In this document: piece by piece, positions 60,615 to 64,000 of the stretch
How positions within the stretch are numbered: position 1 is the first letter of the stretch
How the letters are laid out: every line of letters starts with the position of its first letter
Assembly: GCF_003675855.1 (NCBI RefSeq)
Contig: NZ_RCIH01000008.1
Span: 124,001-188,000 of the forward strand
DNA from: Halostella salina
GTDB taxonomy: Archaea > Halobacteriota > Halobacteria > Halobacteriales > Natronoarchaeaceae
Direction: 5' to 3'
DNA length: 64,000 nucleotides
Notes under the pieces: generated by a model
Told to the model about the DNA's origin: nothing
Seen by the model: only the letters and a program-made list of their open reading frames with translations
Databases searched by the model: none
Translations under genes and position numbers: made by a program

Positions 60615-60658
60615 GGCGGGTGATGCTCACCCCCGAGCCTTCACCGTTTCGCTCGTGG

Positions 60659-61102
60659 CTATTCCCGGGCGATGATATTGATGCCGGTCCATCGGAGGAC
60701 CTCGTCGCCGTCGCCGTTGTACGCCCGGGTCTGGTTGCGGACGTAGCCGCGGTCGTCGCGGCTCTCGGAGGCCGTGGTTTCGAGGATTTCGTTCTCGACG
60801 GTCAGCACGTCGCCGGGCCGAACCGGCGTCTCCCAGCGCAGTTCGTCGACGCCGATCGCGCCCATGCTCGCCGCCTCGCAGAGGAAGCCGTCGGCGAACA
60901 GACGCATGCAGACGCTGGCAGTGTACCAGCCCGAGGCGATGACGCCGCCGAACATGGAGTCGCGCGCCATTTCGGGGTCCGTGTGGATCGGCTGGGGGTC
61001 GTACCGTTCGGCGAAGCCGATCATCTCCTCGCGGGGCACCTCGTAGCTCCCGAGTTCGCGCACCGTGCCGGCCTCGATATCCTCGAAGTGGAGTTGGGTC
61101 AT
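60659..61102 (-). CDS. MaoC-family hydratase (tandem copy 2)
   Basis: This 147-residue MaoC-like protein has YDPQPIHTDPEMA (Asp and His), VIASGWYTASVCMRL and VRPGDVLTVENEILET. The ATG at 61102 (MTQLHFEDIE) aligns with the start of its tandem relative. The 44-nt spacing and shared strand indicate co-transcription. The two copies may form a heterodimer with shared acyl-CoA specificity. Confidence 0.84.
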   Translation of the reverse strand: MTQLHFEDIEAGTVRELGSYEVPREEMIGFAERYDPQPIHTDPEMARDSMFGGVIASGWYTASVCMRLFADGFLCEAASMGAIGVDELRWETPVRPGDVLTVENEILETTASESRDDRGYVRNQTRAYNGDGDEVLRWTGINIIARE

Positions 61103-61250
61103 GCGTCGTGGCTCGAAGGCGGCCGGCATAAAATCGATCGAAACGGGACGGCCCGCTGTCTGGCGGGTGGCGGGCAGGCGTCCCGATCGCGAGTGTGAAC
61201 CGGACGGGAGCGAACCAGCCCGTCCCCCGACACTGGGGCCGCGACCCCGG

Positions 61251-62066
61251 TCAGCCGTCCTTGTCCCACTCCGGGTCGCGGTCGTCCATGAAGGCCGCCA
61301 GCCCCTCCTCGAACACGGCGGAGTCGCTGACCCGCTTTATCGTGTCGCGCTCCTCCTCCAGATGCTCGTCCAGCCGTCCTGCGAACGTCGAGTCGATCAG
61401 CGCCTTGGTCTCCTCGTACACCGTCGTCGGGCCGTCGGCGAGCGAGGCGGCCCACTCCGTCGCCGCGTCGACGAACTCGTCGTCCGGGCGGTCGATCCGC
61501 CGGTTTGCCAGCCCCATCTCGACCGCCTCCGCGGCGTCGATGGGCCGCGGGTCGAACAGGAGTTCCCGCGCCCGGTAGGGACCGACCGTCTTGGCGAGGA
61601 AGAACGGCGTGGCGTTGTCCGGCGTCAGCCCGACGCGGGCGTAGCCGGTGTCGAGGACGGCGTCGCGGTGGAGGACGACCAGGTCGCAGGCCAGCGTGAA
61701 GCCGAGCCCGCCCCCCGCCGCGACGCCGGACACCGCCGCGATGACGGGTGCCGGGAACCGCCGGAGCGTCCGGATGAACCGGTTCGACGCGGCGGCGATG
61801 GTGTCGACCTTCGCCGCGCGCATCTCCTCGGGCGCGGACTCGACCGAACGCAGGTCGGCACCCCCCGAGAATTCCGGCTCGCCGTACAGGACGAGCGCGC
61901 CAACGTCCCCGGCGAGCGCCTCGACGGCTTCGGACATCGCCTCGACCTGCGGCGGCGTGAACACGTTCAGCGGCGCGTCGCCGCGCTCCATCACGAGCCG
62001 GGCCACGTCGCCGCCCTCCACGAACTCAAGGCGAACGCCGTCGTGGACGCGCTCGACGCGGATCAT
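61251..62066 (-). CDS. Enoyl-CoA hydratase/isomerase family protein (PaaG-like candidate)
   Basis: This 271-residue crotonase-fold protein has GEPEFSGGADLRSVES and SGVAAGGGLGFTLACDLVVL as the oxyanion-hole segments. The NVFTPPQVEAM N-terminal pattern differs from the other crotonase in this window, so it is likely a different function such as an isomerase or ring-opening enzyme. Its start overlaps the gamma-carbonic-anhydrase stop (ATGA). Confidence 0.82.
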   Translation of the reverse strand: MIRVERVHDGVRLEFVEGGDVARLVMERGDAPLNVFTPPQVEAMSEAVEALAGDVGALVLYGEPEFSGGADLRSVESAPEEMRAAKVDTIAAASNRFIRTLRRFPAPVIAAVSGVAAGGGLGFTLACDLVVLHRDAVLDTGYARVGLTPDNATPFFLAKTVGPYRARELLFDPRPIDAAEAVEMGLANRRIDRPDDEFVDAATEWAASLADGPTTVYEETKALIDSTFAGRLDEHLEEERDTIKRVSDSAVFEEGLAAFMDDRDPEWDKDG

Positions 62067-62599
62067 CGTCCCTCCCCGCTCGTTCCATCCCGGTCCAGCG
62101 GTGCCTCCGCGTCGCGGTACCGCTCGGAGAGGTTGAGGTACTCCTCGCAGTACCACCGGATCTGCTCTTTCCGGTCCTCGCCGATCGGCTTCGTTTCGGG
62201 CGGCGAGCCGTACGCCATGTGGCCGTCCGGGATCTCCTGCCCCTCGCGGACGACGGTCCCGGCGGCGACGATGCACTCGTTGCCGACCGATGCCTCGGGC
62301 AGGATCGTGCTCGACATCCCGACGAGCGTGTCGTCGCCGACGGTCGCCCGGTCGACCACGACGTTGTGGCCGACGGTCACGCCCGACCCGAGCGTCGCCT
62401 CGTGGAGCATCGTGAAGTCCTGCACGTTCGTCTCCCGGCCGACGCTGACCGGGCCGTAGTCGCCCCGGACGCAGACAAAGGGCCAGACGCTCGCCCGCTC
62501 CGCGACGGTCACGTCGCCGACGAGGTACGCCATCTCCGAGACGAACGCGGAGTCGGCCACCGCGGGGCGGTCGCCCTCGAACGGTCGGGTCGGGGGCAT
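62063..62599 (-). CDS. Gamma-carbonic-anhydrase-family protein (PaaY-like)
   Basis: This 178-residue left-handed beta-helix protein has hexapeptide repeats, including VRGDYGPVSVGRETNVQD, MLHEATLGSGVTVGHN and VGMSSTILPEASVGNE, with the histidine ligands of the family (HEATLG, VTVGHN). Related PaaY proteins act as thioesterases in phenylacetate degradation. The ATG at 62599 shares its A with the LivF stop (TGATG). Its neighbours (crotonase and MaoC genes, ABC transporter) support a role in acyl-CoA metabolism. Confidence 0.8.
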   Translation of the reverse strand: MPPTRPFEGDRPAVADSAFVSEMAYLVGDVTVAERASVWPFVCVRGDYGPVSVGRETNVQDFTMLHEATLGSGVTVGHNVVVDRATVGDDTLVGMSSTILPEASVGNECIVAAGTVVREGQEIPDGHMAYGSPPETKPIGEDRKEQIRWYCEEYLNLSERYRDAEAPLDRDGTSGEGR

Positions 62600-63312
62600 C
62601 ACTTCACCCCCAGGTAGCTCTCCATCGCCTCGCGGTCGGCCAGCAGTTCGCCGGCCGGCGCGTCGTGGACGACCTCGCCGGTTTCGAGGACGTACGCCCG
62701 GTCGGCCAGCTCCAGCGCCATCTCGGCGTTCTGCTCGACCAGCAGGATCGTGACGCCGTCCTCGTTCAGGTCGCGGATGATGTCGGCCACGTCGTCGACG
62801 ATCTGCGGCGCGAGCCCCTCGCTCGGCTCGTCGAGCAGGAGCAGGTCCGTCTCCGGGCCGAGCAGGCCGCGGGCGATGGCGAGCATCTGCTGCTCGCCCC
62901 CGCTCATCGTGCCCGCCTTCTGGTCCCGGCGCTCGTCGAGACGGGGGAACCGCTCGTACACGTCCTCGAACCGGTCATCGCCGCCGTCGCCGGAGTGGGC
63001 CGCCAGCCGGAGGTTCTCCTCGACAGTGAGGTCGCCGAACACGCGGCGCTCCTCGGGCACCCACGAGACGCCGCGCTTGCGGACGCCGTGGGGTTCCAGC
63101 CCGTGGATCGGCTCGCCATCTTTCGTGATCTCGCCGGACGTAACCGGCGTCAGACACATGATGCTCCGCAGCGTCGTCGTCTTGCCCGCGCCGTTGCGGC
63201 CGACGAGCGCGACGACCTCGCCGCGCCCGACCGAGAGGGACACGTCGAACAGGACGTGGCTCTCCCCGTAGTGGGTGTCGATGCCGTCCACGGACAGCAT
63301 GTCCTCGGCCAT
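62599..63312 (-). CDS. livF: Branched-chain amino acid-type ABC transporter ATPase (LivF)
   Basis: This 237-residue ATPase has Walker A VGRNGAGKTTTLRS, the signature MSGGEQQMLAIARGL and Walker B DLLLLDEPSEGLAP. It has no C-terminal extension, as in LivF. The ATG at 63312 follows the LivG stop by one nucleotide; a GTG at 63321 would overlap it. In this setting, with aromatic/acyl-CoA genes, such transporters often import branched-chain amino acids, short acids or aromatic acids. Confidence 0.88.
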   Translation of the reverse strand: MAEDMLSVDGIDTHYGESHVLFDVSLSVGRGEVVALVGRNGAGKTTTLRSIMCLTPVTSGEITKDGEPIHGLEPHGVRKRGVSWVPEERRVFGDLTVEENLRLAAHSGDGGDDRFEDVYERFPRLDERRDQKAGTMSGGEQQMLAIARGLLGPETDLLLLDEPSEGLAPQIVDDVADIIRDLNEDGVTILLVEQNAEMALELADRAYVLETGEVVHDAPAGELLADREAMESYLGVK

Positions 63313-63313
63313 C

Positions 63314-64000
63314 TCACCCACCTCCGAGGTACGCCTTCTGGACGCGTTCGTCCTCCCGGATCTCCGCGGGCGGGCCCCACGCGAGCAGTTCGCCGCCGTT
63401 CATCACCGCGATGTGGTCGGATATGTCCATGACGATCTCCATGTCGTGTTCGATGAGGACGATCGTGATGTCCTCGGCGATCCGCTCTATCAGTTCGACC
63501 GTTTCGACGGTCTCCTCCGGGCTCATGCCCGCCGTCGGCTCGTCCATCAGGAGCAGATCCGGGTCCGCGGCCAGCGCGATCCCGATCTCCAGGTGGCGGC
63601 GCTGGCCGTAGGAGAGGTTCGACGCTTTCCGGTCGGCCACGTGGCCGAGGCCGATCCGCTCAAGCGCGGCCTCGGCGTCGTCCAGCGCCCCGTCGAGGCT
63701 GTTGTAGTGCCGGACGAAATCGGAGACGCCGAACCCGCTGTGCCGTGCCTGCGTCGCGAGGCGGACGTTCTCCAGCGCGGTCAGGTCGTCGAAGAAGTTC
63801 GTGATCTGGAACGACCGGACGATCCCGCGGGAGACGATGTCGTGTGGATCCTCGCCGTCGATGCGCTCGTCGCGGAACTCGATGTGACCGTCGGTCGGTT
63901 CGTGCTTGCCGGTAAAGAGGTTGAACAGCGTCGTCTTGCCGGCCCCGTTCGGGCCGATGATCGACGTGATCTCGCCGGCGGGCACCGACAGCGACACGTC
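63314..64000 (-). CDS. livG: Branched-chain amino acid-type ABC transporter ATPase (LivG), 5' end outside window
   Basis: At least 228 residues are visible. The protein has Walker A IIGPNGAGKTTLFNLFTG, the LivG-specific GIVRSFQITNFFDDLTALENV, signature LSYGQRRHLEIGIALA and Walker B DLLLMDEPTAGMSP. The gene continues past base 64000: the residue encoded at 63997 is an internal Val rather than a start. Permease and binding-protein genes are expected further upstream of it, outside the window. Confidence 0.88.
   Translation of the reverse strand, partial: DVSLSVPAGEITSIIGPNGAGKTTLFNLFTGKHEPTDGHIEFRDERIDGEDPHDIVSRGIVRSFQITNFFDDLTALENVRLATQARHSGFGVSDFVRHYNSLDGALDDAEAALERIGLGHVADRKASNLSYGQRRHLEIGIALAADPDLLLMDEPTAGMSPEETVETVELIERIAEDITIVLIEHDMEIVMDISDHIAVMNGGELLAWGPPAEIREDERVQKAYLGGG

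Overview
The window is DNA from a halophilic archaeon (class Halobacteria). Nearly every protein is strongly acidic and the DNA is GC-rich. Many genes have a TATA-like box 22-32 nt before the start codon and little or no leader. Lineage-typical families are present: HalOD1, bat-type HTH, an Lrp-TRASH copper regulator, a haloarchaeal SMC-related ATPase, many UspA proteins, and the oxidative pentose (Xac) pathway. No rRNA, tRNA or CRISPR array was found.

Region by region: 0.2-6.6 kb is a probable reductive pyrimidine / beta-alanine degradation cluster (carbamoyl-amino-acid amidohydrolase, dihydropyrimidinase, Lrp regulator, class III aminotransferase, CoA-acylating semialdehyde dehydrogenase). 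6.6-13.3 kb is a full Weimberg-type pentose cluster: XacD-like dehydratase, metallo-beta-lactamase-fold lactonase candidate, XacA-like dehydrogenase, XacF-like and XacE-like enzymes, and an IclR regulator with two palindromic operator candidates in its upstream region. 13.6-15.5 kb is a Rad50-like, zinc-hook SMC-related ATPase. 15.8-26 kb holds a creatininase-family hydrolase, an NhaC antiporter, an unusual Fe-ADH-fold enzyme, stress proteins, a bat regulator, DoxX, a Mrp-like ATPase and small membrane operons. 26-26.7 kb is a VapBC-type toxin-antitoxin pair. 27-30.6 kb is hyuAB.

30.6-37.5 kb contains a thioesterase, a COG0523 GTPase facing a tiny CxxC protein, formaldehyde dehydrogenase, and a metal-transport operon (membrane protein, cupin, ZIP) under a TTAGG-N4-CCTAA palindrome. 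38-40.5 kb looks like a decayed mobile island: a tyrosine recombinase with a 15-nt-arm palindrome at its promoter, about 0.7 kb of gene-free AT-richer DNA, a NifU-domain gene preceded by two more TTAGG-N4-CCTAA sites, and a solo IS200/IS605-type right end. 41-44 kb is a MATE/TetR locus with two identical ACTAACCAGTTAGT operators and a 17-codon upstream ORF. 44-50.7 kb is mixed housekeeping and transport. 51-54.4 kb is copA plus its Lrp-TRASH regulator. 54.5-56.5 kb is a secreted CocE/NonD hydrolase. 58.3-64 kb is an acyl-CoA degradation cluster running into a Liv-type ABC transporter cut by the window end.

The main novelty is regulatory: several shared palindromes define small local regulons. 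Other points are a decayed copy of the copA 3' end, an 82-nt nested inverted repeat between two acyl-CoA genes, and small proteins too short for routine gene calling.
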